8,716 nt of DNA from Streptosporangiaceae bacterium (GTDB lineage: Bacteria > Actinomycetota > Actinomycetes > Streptosporangiales > Streptosporangiaceae). The notes beneath the pieces are model-generated. The model ran no database searches and had not been told where the DNA came from. It saw only the letters and a list, made by a program, of their open reading frames with translations. How positions within the stretch are numbered: the stretch's first letter is position 1; each line of letters opens with the position of its first letter. Of this stretch, positions 1 through 5,845 are shown piece after piece. The stretch covers positions 1 to 8,716 of the forward strand of contig JASHOI010000227.1 of assembly GCA_030041195.1 (NCBI GenBank), read 5' to 3'. The position numbers and the translations under genes were made by a program.

Positions 1-263
1 GCACGCCGCTCGTCGCCGACCTCGCGCCGGCGGGCCTGCGCGGGCGGTACATGGCGGCGATGGGCCTGGCCTGGTGGACCGGCCTGGCGATCGCGCCCAC
101 GCTGGGCGCTCAGCTGCTGAGCCACGCGCCGAAGGCGGTGTTCCTCGCCGCCGCCGGCACGGCCGCGGCGGCTTGCGTGGCCGCGCTGGCGCTGGAGCGA
201 GCGCTGCCCGAAGCCTCCCGGCGGACCCCGCATCCGGGTGGCGCGTCCCCGGAGAAGGCCTGA
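1..263 (+). CDS. MFS transporter, C-terminal end (5' truncated by window)
   Basis: This is the last ~87 codons of a gene that begins before the window; the frame is open from base 3 to the TGA at 261-263. It starts with a polar stretch (LVADLAPAGLRGRYMAAMGL) typical of the cytoplasmic loop before a late transmembrane helix of major facilitator superfamily transporters, with the usual LAP..LRGRY pattern. Two hydrophobic helices follow: one around GLAWWTGLAIAPTLGAQLL and one around AVFLAAAGTAAAACVAALAL. The tail is short, polar and proline-rich, as expected for a cytoplasmic C-terminus. The substrate cannot be told from this part; MFS drug or metabolite efflux is the general expectation. The ATG at 51 is internal, since the MFS pattern continues upstream of it. 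The family call is fairly secure and the specific function is unknown. Confidence 0.75.
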   Translation, partial: TPLVADLAPAGLRGRYMAAMGLAWWTGLAIAPTLGAQLLSHAPKAVFLAAAGTAAAACVAALALERALPEASRRTPHPGGASPEKA

Positions 264-296
264 GGGCGCCGACCACTTATGCGGAAACCTGTCAGT

Positions 297-339
297 GCGG
301 GGAAACGCGTCAGCAGATGCGCCTGACGGAAGTCCCCGC
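297..339. terminator. Nested hairpin after the MFS gene
   Basis: Outer arms GCGGGGA (297-303) and TCCCCGC (333-339) pair over 7 bp. Inner arms CGTCAG (308-313) and CTGACG (323-328) pair over 6 bp around a 9-base loop, with a 4x4 internal loop between them. It lies 34 bases after the MFS stop and between it and the end of the minus-strand CBM remnant. There is no clear T-run on either side, so termination is inferred from position and stem strength only. Confidence 0.4.
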
Positions 340-343
340 TGAT

Positions 344-360
344 CCGATCACGCAGATCGG
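344..360. terminator. Small hairpin between converging 3' ends
   Basis: CCGATC (344-349) and GATCGG (355-360) form a perfect 6-bp stem with a 5-base loop. It lies just past the stop of the minus-strand CBM remnant (372-374) and directly after the larger nested hairpin. It may be part of a bidirectional terminator region. No T-tract is visible, so this is weak. Confidence 0.25.
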
Positions 361-371
361 GGTCAGCCGGC

Positions 372-695
372 TCATTGCGCTGGCGCGAGTGAGCCGGCCG
401 GCTCGCCAGGGATCTGGTAGAGCGCCTTCCACGGCGACCCGGCCGGGTCGCTCTGCTCGGTCTGTGGCGAGACCCCCTGGTTGCTCCACTTGGCCTCGTA
501 GGGCAGGCCCTGGTAGAGCACCTTGCTTCCGGCGTGGTACTGAGCAGTGATCGACCAGGCCCGGTAGTGATCCGACTTCGGCTTGATCACGGCCCGGGCG
601 TGGTCCCCCGGCGGCACCGGCCCGAGCAGTTCCCAGGGCGGCTGCCACGCGCGCCTGCGATCTGGTTCGCCGGTCTCCAGGCGCCCCAGGCTCGC
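372..695 (-). pseudogene. 3' remnant of a secreted glycosidase-like protein with chitin-binding-type repeats
   Basis: Read on the minus strand from an in-frame stop at 698-696, this frame gives the end of one carbohydrate-binding repeat (WQPPWELLGPVPPGD, about 647-603). A nearly complete second repeat follows, with W..TAQYHAGSKVLYQGLPY, then AKWSNQG and SPWKALY, ending in TGA at 374-372. The Y-x-x-G-x-x-V-x-Y-x-G-x-x-Y-x-A-K-W...G...PW pattern is that of chitin-binding modules of the CBM5/12 kind, which are usually C-terminal in GH18 chitinases and related secreted enzymes. There is no signal peptide, catalytic domain or start with a ribosome site. The 81-codon version from the GTG at 617 would begin inside the linker between repeats. 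I read it as the 3' relic of a larger gene cut off about 60 bases from the neighbouring monooxygenase start. The domain call is good; the parent enzyme (chitinase) is inferred. Confidence 0.6.
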
Positions 696-744
696 TCAGA
701 GCCGCGACCGCACGGCGTAAGCCACGACACCCGGCAAGGGCTGG

Positions 745-750
745 CATGAT
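745..750 (+). promoter_or_regulatory. -10-like element, leaderless start of the monooxygenase
   Basis: CATGAT lies exactly six bases before the ATG at 757, the same geometry as other starts in this window. Transcription would begin about at the start codon. No convincing -35 is visible and there is no Shine-Dalgarno sequence. Weak on its own. Confidence 0.3.
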
Positions 751-756
751 CGAGCT

Positions 757-1092
757 ATGACCGTTGTGAGGATCAACGCGATCACGGTGCCCGCCGACAG
801 CGGGGACGAGCTGGCCAAGCGGTTCGCCGCAAGGGCGGGCGCGGTGGACAGCCAAGAGGGCTTCGAGGGGTTCGAGCTGCTCAAGCCGACCGATGGCCGC
901 ACCACCTGGCTCGTCGTCACCAGGTGGCGGGACGAGCAGTCGTTCCAGGCGTGGGTGCACTCCCCCGCGTTTGGGCATGGCCACCGCTCGGCAGCCGAGC
1001 GCAGTGGCGGCGAGGCGCCGCATCCCGTCGGCGTCAGCAGCGAGCTGTGGTCCTACGACATCGCGGGTGGCTCGGCCGGGCAACCAAGTTAG
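757..1092 (+). CDS. MhuD/IsdG-like antibiotic biosynthesis monooxygenase-family protein (possible heme-degrading enzyme)
   Basis: The 111-residue product matches from memory the mycobacterial heme-degrading monooxygenase MhuD: VRINAITVPADSGDELAKRF, then EGFEGFELLKP, then VVTRWRDEQSFQAW. Members of this ABM ferredoxin-like dimer family bind heme and cleave it oxidatively, releasing iron. The residues known to matter in MhuD are present: Asn7, Trp66, and a histidine just after in the SPAFGHGHRS segment (His74 or His76, where MhuD has its iron-ligand His75, allowing a one- or two-residue gap). The length (111) is close to MhuD (~105). The start is set by alignment to MhuD; there is no ribosome site, but CATGAT lies six bases upstream, consistent with a leaderless message. 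No heme uptake genes are visible. The family is secure and heme degradation is likely but not proven. A truncated second copy lies at 2195-2373. Confidence 0.8.
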   Translation: MTVVRINAITVPADSGDELAKRFAARAGAVDSQEGFEGFELLKPTDGRTTWLVVTRWRDEQSFQAWVHSPAFGHGHRSAAERSGGEAPHPVGVSSELWSYDIAGGSAGQPS

Positions 1093-1280
1093 GACCCGGA
1101 CGGTAGAACCACAGCTCACCACGGGCACACGACCGCCATGGCGGCCTCGCTGCTGACGGGCGTTGCTCCCGCGACCAGAACCCTCCGGGGGCACTGCCTG
1201 GCGCGGCCATGCACGACCGGCGAGTCCGTGCAGGTAACCGGCGCCGACGAGGTGGTGACGTCCACGTTGCCCAGGCTGGG

Positions 1281-2090
1281 CTATCGGAGCGTCTCGCGCA
1301 GGAAATGCTCGAACTCTCGCGGCGCTGAAAGCATCGGGAAATGGTCGGCCTCGGGAATCATCGTGAGGGTCGCGGCCGCGGCCTGGCTCACGATCCGGTT
1401 GGCCCACAGCCGGGTGCTCTGGAAGTCGCGGCCGCCCACCAGAACGCTGATCGGGGTGGTGATCTCGTCAAAGCGGGTCTTGACCGGCGGGTCGAGTTCG
1501 CTGCCGAGGTAGTCCTCGAGCGTGAAGAAGTAGGAGTTCGCGACCTGCAGGCTGATCATCTTGTGCCGCTGATGCGGGTCGAGCGCGGGCCCCCAGGCGT
1601 CGATGTCGGCTTCGGCGGCGGCGCGGATTCCGGCGCTGGCTAGCAGGCGCTCGCGGCGGGCGAAGTGGGCGTGCATCTCCTGCCGTGCGGCGGATTCTTG
1701 CGGGCTCGGGTCCGGGAACTCGCCGAAGGTGCCATCCACCACCACGACCCGGGTGGCCCGTTGCGGGTAGCGGTGTGCGAACGCCAAAGCGCGCCGCGCG
1801 CCGTCGGAGACTCCGACCAGCACCGCGCAGCGCACGCCGGCCGCGTCCAGCACCGCTGCGATGTCGTCGATCTCGCTGTATGGCTTTGTGCCGGGGGACG
1901 ACAGGCCGGTGTCGCGGTAATCAAAGGTGGTGACCCGCGCGATCTGCGACAGCCACAAGACGGTGCTCTCCCACATCCGAAGATCGGCAGAGCCGGCGTT
2001 GACCAGGACCACATTCTGCCCGTGACCGCGAGTCTGGCAATACAGCAAGCCGTCCGGCACATCCACGAACTTCTCGATCTCATCGGCCAT
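1281..2090 (-). CDS. Alpha/beta hydrolase
   Basis: This 269-residue protein has the alpha/beta-hydrolase fold pattern: an oxyanion-side strand VVLVNAGSADLRMW (residues ~27-40), FDYRDTGLSS (~57-65, matching the common YDxRGxGxS turn), the nucleophile elbow VGVSDG with Ser95, an acid in VLVGGRD (Asp222), and the catalytic His250 in EADHFPML. A complete Ser-Asp-His triad is therefore visible. It has no signal peptide, so it is probably cytoplasmic. The substrate is unknown; similar proteins include esterases and small-molecule hydrolases. The frame stays open upstream to 2204, but I chose the ATG at 2090 because the family homology begins there and because a TTGACG / CACGAT promoter sits upstream, with the -10 exactly six bases before this ATG (leaderless). 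The gene runs convergent to the monooxygenase, with 188 bases between their 3' ends in which I recognise nothing. Confidence 0.85.
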   Translation of the reverse strand: MADEIEKFVDVPDGLLYCQTRGHGQNVVLVNAGSADLRMWESTVLWLSQIARVTTFDYRDTGLSSPGTKPYSEIDDIAAVLDAAGVRCAVLVGVSDGARRALAFAHRYPQRATRVVVVDGTFGEFPDPSPQESAARQEMHAHFARRERLLASAGIRAAAEADIDAWGPALDPHQRHKMISLQVANSYFFTLEDYLGSELDPPVKTRFDEITTPISVLVGGRDFQSTRLWANRIVSQAAAATLTMIPEADHFPMLSAPREFEHFLRETLR

Positions 2091-2096
2091 GACGGC

Positions 2097-2126
2097 ATCG
2101 TGGGAGTCCGGCAGCGACAGCGTCAA
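2097..2126 (-). promoter_or_regulatory. Promoter of the alpha/beta hydrolase (leaderless)
   Basis: On the minus strand TTGACG (2126-2121), an 18-base spacer and CACGAT (2102-2097) are followed by six bases and the ATG at 2090. The spacing places transcription start at or next to the start codon, and there is no Shine-Dalgarno sequence. This supports the shorter start over the upstream in-frame one. Confidence 0.55.
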
Positions 2127-2194
2127 ACCGATTTTCGCCGGCCAGGTGCGCGGGCTGCGCGACGAGCCGGCCTGGTGCCCTGCTGGCCCGGGGA

Positions 2195-2373
2195 ACGTCG
2201 TCACCCGGTGGCGGGATGAGGCCTTGTCCCAGGCCTGGCTGCACTCCCCCGCGTTGAGTCACAGGCACCGCTCCGCGGCCGGGCGCAGCGGGGGCGAGGC
2301 GCCGCCGCTGGTCGGCGTCGGCAGCGGGCCATGGTCCTGCGAGATCGCCGGCGGGTCCCCGGCGCAAAGATAA
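2195..2373 (+). pseudogene. Truncated second copy of the MhuD-like monooxygenase (C-terminal half only)
   Basis: From VVTRWRDE onward (2197) this frame repeats the C-terminal half of the gene at 757-1092: QAWLHSPALSHRHRSAA, GRSGGEAPPLVGV and IAGGS are shared, and both copies stop at nearly the same codon (TAA here, TAG there). By hand, the ungapped 171-base alignment (2197-2367 against 912-1082) has about 134 matches (78%), or about 40 of 57 residues identical. Upstream of ~2195 the similarity stops abruptly, so residues 1-52, including the Asn7 equivalent, are missing and half the fold is gone. The frame is still open to an ATG at 2089, but the extra N-terminal residues look unrelated and lie over the promoter of the antisense hydrolase. 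The equivalents of Trp66 and the following histidines remain. Best read as a duplication or recombination relic; a functional short protein is unlikely. Confidence 0.75.
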
Positions 2374-2409
2374 GGCAGGCAGCCACCGAAACTGCGGCGG
2401 CTGCCTGCC
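2366..2409 (-). terminator. Rho-independent-type terminator of the serine hydrolase gene
   Basis: GGCAGGCAGCC (2374-2384) pairs perfectly with GGCTGCCTGCC (2399-2409) over 11 bp. CCG (2386-2388) and CGG (2395-2397) extend the stem inward after one mismatch, leaving a 6-base loop. On the minus strand the stem is followed by TTATCTTTG, a modest T-rich run, 60 bases past the serine hydrolase stop. It also directly follows the plus-strand remnant's stop at 2373 and could end transcription from both sides, though the plus side has only a short TTT. Confidence 0.65.
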
Positions 2410-2468
2410 CAGGGTTTCCCCCCCGCCCAGTAAGACGCGCGAGCTACCTGGGAGGATTACGCATCGCC

Positions 2469-3698
2469 TCAGGTCGTGGGCCCGGTTAGCCGGGGGGCCA
2501 TCGCGGCACAGACGGCGAGCAGCTCGGCATGCTGCAGCGCGGCGAGCACTTCCGGATGCACGGTCGCGCTGAGTTGTTCGGTCGCGGTCACGGTGACCGA
2601 GTTGCCGCCGCCGAGTGTGGCGGCGCCGAACTGGGTGTAGCCGGGGAAGCTGCCGGTGTGCCCGTAAACGGTGCCGCAGCTGGTCCGGTACATGAATACG
2701 GCCAGGCCAGCCGCGTTCGTGCCGGGCCCGGGAGGGTCGGAGTTGCCCGCCACGAAGCGCAGCTGGGCGGCCTGCGTCTGCCGGGTGAAAAACAGCGGCG
2801 CGAGGTAGTCGCGGATGAACGCGTTCATCTCGGCCGGGGTGGACACGATGCCGCCCGACGCCCAGGCCGCGGAGGCTGTGAGGGCCTCGCTGACGTCCTC
2901 CGGGCCGCGGCCGGGCTCCAGCAGGTATCCGTGCAGGTAGGGGCGGGGCAGCCGGAACCCGGACGGCAGGCTGGTCTGGCTGAGCCCGGCCGGCCGGTAG
3001 ACGAGCGTGCGCAGCAGCTCGTTGTAGCTCTGGTGGGTCACCGCCTCGGCCATCATCGCGGCGACCACGTTGTCTGAGTTGTCATATTGGTAGCGGCTGC
3101 CGGGCCGGAACCGCAGCGGCTTGTTCCAGACGTATCGCAGCAGCTGGTTGGGCGGGATGGTCGCGCGGGGGAATCGCGCAAGACGGCGCTGCAGCGCCTT
3201 GCTGGAGGTGTAGTCGGGCAAGCCGCTGCGGTGCTGCAGCAGCTCACGCAGCGTGACCCGGTGCCAGGCGCGCGGCAGAGCGGGAAGCACCCGCCCGATC
3301 GTGTCGCTGAGCCGGAGCCGCCCGCGGCTAACCAGGCTGAGCGCGACCGCTCCGGTGTATGTCTTGGCGAAGCTGGCCAGCCGCGCGTGATCGTACGTGC
3401 TCAGCGGGCGGGGATGGGCCACGTCGGCCGTGCCGGCCTGGTAGACGGCGCTCCATTCGCCGTGCTGGACGATCACGATGACGCCGGGCGGCCCGTCGGG
3501 CATGGCCACCAGCCGGTTCAGCGCTTGCTGCAACGCCGCTCCGGCCATGGCCTCGGTGCGGGCCAGGGCGCGAGCGGGGGTGCGGGCCGGGTGGTGGACG
3601 GCGGCGGCGCTGCCGGGGATGGCCGCCGCGGCGACGGCCAGCATGCCGCTCACGGCCGCGGCCGCCGCTAATGACCTTACAGAACGTTTGTAGGCCAT
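2469..3698 (-). CDS. Secreted serine hydrolase, beta-lactamase/D-Ala-D-Ala carboxypeptidase (R61-like) family
   Basis: The 409-residue product begins with a signal peptide: MAYKRSVR, a hydrophobic alanine-rich core (~residues 9-28) and a probable cleavage near GSAAA-V. It therefore acts outside the membrane. The penicillin-binding/class C-like signature motifs are all present: Ser109-Phe-Ala-Lys112 (SxxK), Tyr205-Asp-Asn207 (YxN) and His347-Thr-Gly349 (the HTG form of the third motif). The family segments LLQHRSGLPDY and ASGGIVSTPAEM are also there. Relatives include the Streptomyces R61 DD-carboxypeptidase and many esterases of the same fold, so peptidoglycan, beta-lactam or ester substrates are all possible. 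The frame extends to 3848, but the signal peptide fixes the ATG at 3698. A -10-like TACTCT lies six bases before it and no ribosome site is seen. It lies 70 bases after the SDR gene on the same strand, and a terminator follows at 2366-2409. Confidence 0.88.
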   Translation of the reverse strand: MAYKRSVRSLAAAAAVSGMLAVAAAAIPGSAAAVHHPARTPARALARTEAMAGAALQQALNRLVAMPDGPPGVIVIVQHGEWSAVYQAGTADVAHPRPLSTYDHARLASFAKTYTGAVALSLVSRGRLRLSDTIGRVLPALPRAWHRVTLRELLQHRSGLPDYTSSKALQRRLARFPRATIPPNQLLRYVWNKPLRFRPGSRYQYDNSDNVVAAMMAEAVTHQSYNELLRTLVYRPAGLSQTSLPSGFRLPRPYLHGYLLEPGRGPEDVSEALTASAAWASGGIVSTPAEMNAFIRDYLAPLFFTRQTQAAQLRFVAGNSDPPGPGTNAAGLAVFMYRTSCGTVYGHTGSFPGYTQFGAATLGGGNSVTVTATEQLSATVHPEVLAALQHAELLAVCAAMAPRLTGPTT

Positions 3699-3704
3699 GA
3701 ACGA

Positions 3705-3710
3705 AGAGTA
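3705..3710 (-). promoter_or_regulatory. -10-like element before the serine hydrolase
   Basis: TACTCT (minus strand, 3710-3705) is six bases upstream of the ATG at 3698, the leaderless spacing seen elsewhere in this window. No good -35 is visible, so the gene may instead, or also, be read from the SDR promoter. Confidence 0.3.
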
Positions 3711-3768
3711 ATCAGTCGTGCAGCCGCAGCCGCGGCGCCACACCGGCCCCTTCAGGCCGATCTGCTGG

Positions 3769-4752
3769 TCACGCGTTCTCGGTGGCCGACGCCTCCTTTG
3801 CCCTCCTGACCAGCTCGGCCCAGTCGTAAGCGTCCTCGGGCGTGGCACGCACCATCGCGTCGATCTTCTTGGCGTCCTCGCCGACCAGGATCCGCCAGGA
3901 CCCGGACCGCACCCCGTCCAGGATGACGGTCGCGGCGTCGGCCGCGCTGAGCGGCGCCTTGTCCCGGAAGTCGGCGTTCATCTGCACCAGCAGCCGGCGC
4001 AGGTCGCCGGCTGTCGCGCCCTCGGCCAGCAGGCCGGCCTTGGTCAGGCCGGCCCGCGCGTCGGCGGGGATCAGCTCCTCGATCTGGGCGTCGCTCATCT
4101 GCTCCGGCTCCGGCAGGCCGCGGGCCCGCAGGCTGTTGGCGATGATGTCGGTGCCCACGTGACCCGGCATCACGACCGCCACCCTGACCTGCGGCGCGTT
4201 GCTGCGCAGGTCCTCGATGAGCGCCTCCGAGAAGCCACGCACGGCGAACTTGGCCGTGGCATAGGCGGTGTTCGGCATGCCCGGGCCCAGGGCTGCCCAG
4301 AGCCCGTTGACGCTGCTGGTGTTGACGAGGACGCCGTCGCCGCTCGCGATCAGCAGCGGCAGGAACGCGCGGGCGCAGTAGTAGACGCCCCACCAGTCGG
4401 TGGCGAATACCTGCTCCCACACCTCCCGGCTGCTTTTGACGAAGCTTTCGCCGCCGCCGAAACCCGCGTTGCTGAAGACCAGGTCCACGTGATCGCTGCC
4501 GTGTTCCTGCAGCAGTTCGTCGCGGAACCGCAGGACCTGCGCCTCGTCGGACACGTCGCAGGCGTGGCCGGTGACCCGGACGCCGGCCGGCGCACCATCT
4601 TGCGCTGTGGCCGCGGTCTCGGCCACCGCGTCCGCGTTCCGGTCGCAGGCCGCGACCGAGCATCCCTCCGCCGCGAGCTGGCGGACAAGCTCGCGGCCCA
4701 TGCCCGAGCCTCCGCCGGTTACCACGGCGAGCTTCCCACCGAACGAGTCCAC
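3769..4752 (-). CDS. SDR-family NAD(P)-dependent oxidoreductase
   Basis: This is a 327-residue short-chain dehydrogenase/reductase. Visible motifs are the nucleotide-binding TGGGSGMG (residues 12-19), an acidic residue after strand 2 (CDRN, Asp37) that usually favours NAD(H) over NADP(H), CDV (Asp66), the NAG motif (95-97), NTSS (Ser146/Ser147), and the catalytic Tyr164-x-x-x-Lys168 in AYATAK. A PGHVGT segment follows as in classical SDRs. It is about 70 residues longer than a classical ~250-residue SDR; the extra C-terminal part is helical-looking and ends KKIDAM...WAELVRRAKE. It is cytoplasmic and its substrate is unknown. The frame opens at a TTG at 4782, but I chose the GTG at 4752: GGGAGG lies nine bases upstream and the Rossmann fold begins immediately. 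The serine hydrolase follows after 70 bases. The promoter carries the TGATATCA block shared with 6723-6752. Confidence 0.88.
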   Translation of the reverse strand: MDSFGGKLAVVTGGGSGMGRELVRQLAAEGCSVAACDRNADAVAETAATAQDGAPAGVRVTGHACDVSDEAQVLRFRDELLQEHGSDHVDLVFSNAGFGGGESFVKSSREVWEQVFATDWWGVYYCARAFLPLLIASGDGVLVNTSSVNGLWAALGPGMPNTAYATAKFAVRGFSEALIEDLRSNAPQVRVAVVMPGHVGTDIIANSLRARGLPEPEQMSDAQIEELIPADARAGLTKAGLLAEGATAGDLRRLLVQMNADFRDKAPLSAADAATVILDGVRSGSWRILVGEDAKKIDAMVRATPEDAYDWAELVRRAKEASATENA

Positions 4753-4786
4753 AGACCGACACCTCCCGTGCTTTCCTGTCAATAAA

Positions 4787-4816
4787 GTGATATCAATTTT
4801 AAGGAGGGGGCGTCAA
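4787..4816 (-). promoter_or_regulatory. SDR promoter with TGATATCA palindrome
   Basis: On the minus strand TTGACG (4816-4811) is followed 18 bases later by TATCAC (4792-4787), or 16 bases later by the palindrome GATATC. The 13 bases TGATATCACTTTA (4795-4783) are identical to those at 6731-6719, at the same distance from a TTGAC element. TGATATCA is an 8-bp perfect palindrome overlapping the -10, a usual place for a repressor site. The -35 is supplied by the outermost unit of the 29-bp repeat array. Confidence 0.5.
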
Positions 4817-4951
4817 GCCGGCCGGGAGGAACGCGGCGGGGTCAAGCCGGCCCGGAGGAACCGGGCGGGGTCGAGCCGGCCCGGAGGAATGAGGCGGGGT
4901 CAAGTCGGCCGGGAGGAACGCGGCGGGGTCAAGCCGGCCCGGAGGAACTGG
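4804..4951. repeat. Five tandem copies of a 29-bp repeat
   Basis: The block GTC(A/G)AG(C/T)CGG recurs at 4812, 4841, 4870, 4899 and 4928, exactly 29 bases apart. Each is followed by CC(C/G)GGAGGAA and then GGCGGG into the next unit. The first and last units are partial or diverged. Units differ by a few bases: two share GGCCGGGAGG and three share GGCCCGGAGG. Since 29 is not a multiple of three and both neighbours read outward, the array is intergenic rather than coding. On the minus strand every unit carries TTGAC or a close variant, and on the plus strand GGAGGAA. Confidence 0.9.
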
Positions 4952-4956
4952 CTCGG

Positions 4957-4984
4957 TTGCCACGGAACTGAAATCTGCGATCAT
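4957..4984 (+). promoter_or_regulatory. Candidate promoter of the GntR regulator (leaderless)
   Basis: TTGCCA (4957-4962), a 16-base spacer and GATCAT (4979-4984) precede the ATG at 4991 by exactly six bases, with no ribosome site. It starts directly after the last 29-bp repeat. Moderate match only. Confidence 0.4.
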
Positions 4985-4990
4985 AGATCG

Positions 4991-5701
4991 ATGCCCGACT
5001 CTGCAGCCGGTTCCGCGCCCACCTCGCCAGGCCTCGATGTCCCCGTGGACGAGGTACCGCGGCTGCGCCGGCAAGTTTATGAACGCATCCGCCGCGCCAT
5101 CATCAATGGCCAGTTCGCTCCCGGAGAGCGGCTGTCGGTATCGCAGATCGCCGACGGCCTTCAGGTCAGCACGATGCCGGTGCGGGAGGCAATCCGGCTG
5201 CTGGAAGAGGACGGGTTGGTGGAGACGTCCGCGCGCCGGTGGACGCGGGTGGCGACGGTCAGCGCGGCGCAGGCCGAAGAGCTCTATCCTCTCGTTGGCC
5301 TTCTCGAGGAATACGCGGTCGCCACGGGCGGGGAAGTAACAGCGGCTGATCTGCGGCGGCTGCGCGGCGCCAACCGGGACCTGGATCGCGCAGAGTCCAG
5401 CGGCGACGCGATGGCCTCTATCAACGCGGATGAGCAGTTCCACACGATCCTGCTCGAAGGCTGCAGCAATCAGACACTGTTGCAAACCTTGGCTCAGTAC
5501 AAGACCCGGATGCGGCTGCACGAGAGCGCGTTCTTCCGGCACGGGGCCGGCCGATCCGTGAGCCAGCATGAAGAAATTGCCGCCGCGATCGAGTTGGGCG
5601 ACCGCCGGCGGGCCGGCGCGCTGGTGCGCGCGCACTGGGCCGCTGGGCTGGAGGCGCTGCGGCAGGGGCCGTCTTGGCCGTCGGGCGGCCAGCCAGCCTG
5701 A
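4991..5701 (+). CDS. GntR-family transcriptional regulator, FCD (FadR-like) subfamily
   Basis: This 236-residue DNA-binding regulator has a winged helix-turn-helix at residues ~22-88: LRRQVYERIRRAIINGQFAPGE, then LSVSQIADGLQVSTMPVREA, then the wing ending EEDGLVETSARRW. The C-terminal FCD ligand-binding domain is all-helical (~92-222), with the usual metal/ligand residues: Asp147 and His151 in DEQFH, Asn160, His193 in SQHEEI and His215 in VRAHW. Such regulators bind palindromes and release them on binding small carboxylates or similar metabolites. The frame is open far upstream through the repeat array, but homology and the leaderless promoter fix the ATG at 4991. A strong hairpin follows the stop by 29 bases. 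Candidate targets are the TGATATCA sites at 4788-4795 and 6724-6731, and the 16-bp palindrome at 5773-5788. The family is certain; ligand and targets are inferred. Confidence 0.9.
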   Translation: MPDSAAGSAPTSPGLDVPVDEVPRLRRQVYERIRRAIINGQFAPGERLSVSQIADGLQVSTMPVREAIRLLEEDGLVETSARRWTRVATVSAAQAEELYPLVGLLEEYAVATGGEVTAADLRRLRGANRDLDRAESSGDAMASINADEQFHTILLEGCSNQTLLQTLAQYKTRMRLHESAFFRHGAGRSVSQHEEIAAAIELGDRRRAGALVRAHWAAGLEALRQGPSWPSGGQPA

Positions 5702-5730
5702 CCCGCAAGCGGCGCCGCTGACCCTGTGAT

Positions 5731-5765
5731 GGACCGAAGGTGGCACCAGGCACCACCTTCGGTCC
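5731..5765 (+). terminator. Strong hairpin after the GntR gene
   Basis: GGACCGAAGGTGG (5731-5743) pairs perfectly with CCACCTTCGGTCC (5753-5765), a 13-bp stem with a 9-base loop. It begins 29 bases after the GntR stop and ends just before the next promoter. It lacks a strong T-run (TATTG follows), as is common for actinobacterial terminators. It probably insulates the deformylase-like gene from the regulator gene. Confidence 0.6.
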
Positions 5766-5767
5766 TA

Positions 5768-5796
5768 TTGAGATCTGAGATCTCAGATGTTAGGCT
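5768..5796 (+). promoter_or_regulatory. Promoter of the deformylase-like gene with a 16-bp palindromic operator
   Basis: TTGAGA (5768-5773), a 17-base spacer and TAGGCT (5791-5796) form a good promoter. ATCTGAGATCTCAGAT (5773-5788) is a perfect 16-bp palindrome filling the spacer. Protein bound there would block RNA polymerase, so a dimeric repressor site is likely. The adjacent GntR-family gene is the obvious candidate regulator, though the sequence differs from the TGATATCA sites. Confidence 0.6.
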
Positions 5797-5845
5797 GGCG
5801 GTCAGCGCTCCGAATCGGGGTTGCAGAGGTAGCGAGGAGGTTTCG

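Noticed and set aside
391..404. Perfect 14-bp palindrome GAGCCGGCCGGCTC
   Set aside because: It lies within the CBM remnant's coding tail and is made only of G/C-rich steps common in such genomes; no promoter is nearby.
1093..1280. Possible further gene remnant between the monooxygenase and hydrolase 3' ends
   Set aside because: Short open frames exist on both strands but none shows a recognisable motif, start site or repeat of neighbouring sequence.
310..1407. 365-codon open frame on the minus strand
   Set aside because: It runs antisense through the MhuD-like gene and into the hydrolase in another frame, has low-complexity Arg/Gly/Pro composition and no recognisable domain. A shadow of high-GC coding.
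2529..3671. Two plus-strand open frames (182 and 194 codons) opposite the serine hydrolase
   Set aside because: Their composition is that of antisense shadows, while the minus strand has a signal peptide and all three catalytic motifs.
3718..4785. 355-codon plus-strand frame opposite the SDR gene, plus 336- and 112-codon minus-strand frames overlapping it
   Set aside because: The SDR frame has full cofactor and catalytic motifs; the others have none.
4804..4951. Repeat array as a CRISPR
   Set aside because: The units are directly tandem with no unique spacers, vary among themselves, and no cas genes are present.
4571..4990. N-terminal extension of the GntR frame
   Set aside because: It crosses the SDR 5' end and the repeat array. 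GntR homology starts after 4991 and a promoter precedes that ATG.
4799..5746. 315-codon minus-strand frame over the repeats and the GntR gene
   Set aside because: Its C-terminal part only translates the 29-bp repeats and the rest is antisense to a clear GntR/FCD protein.
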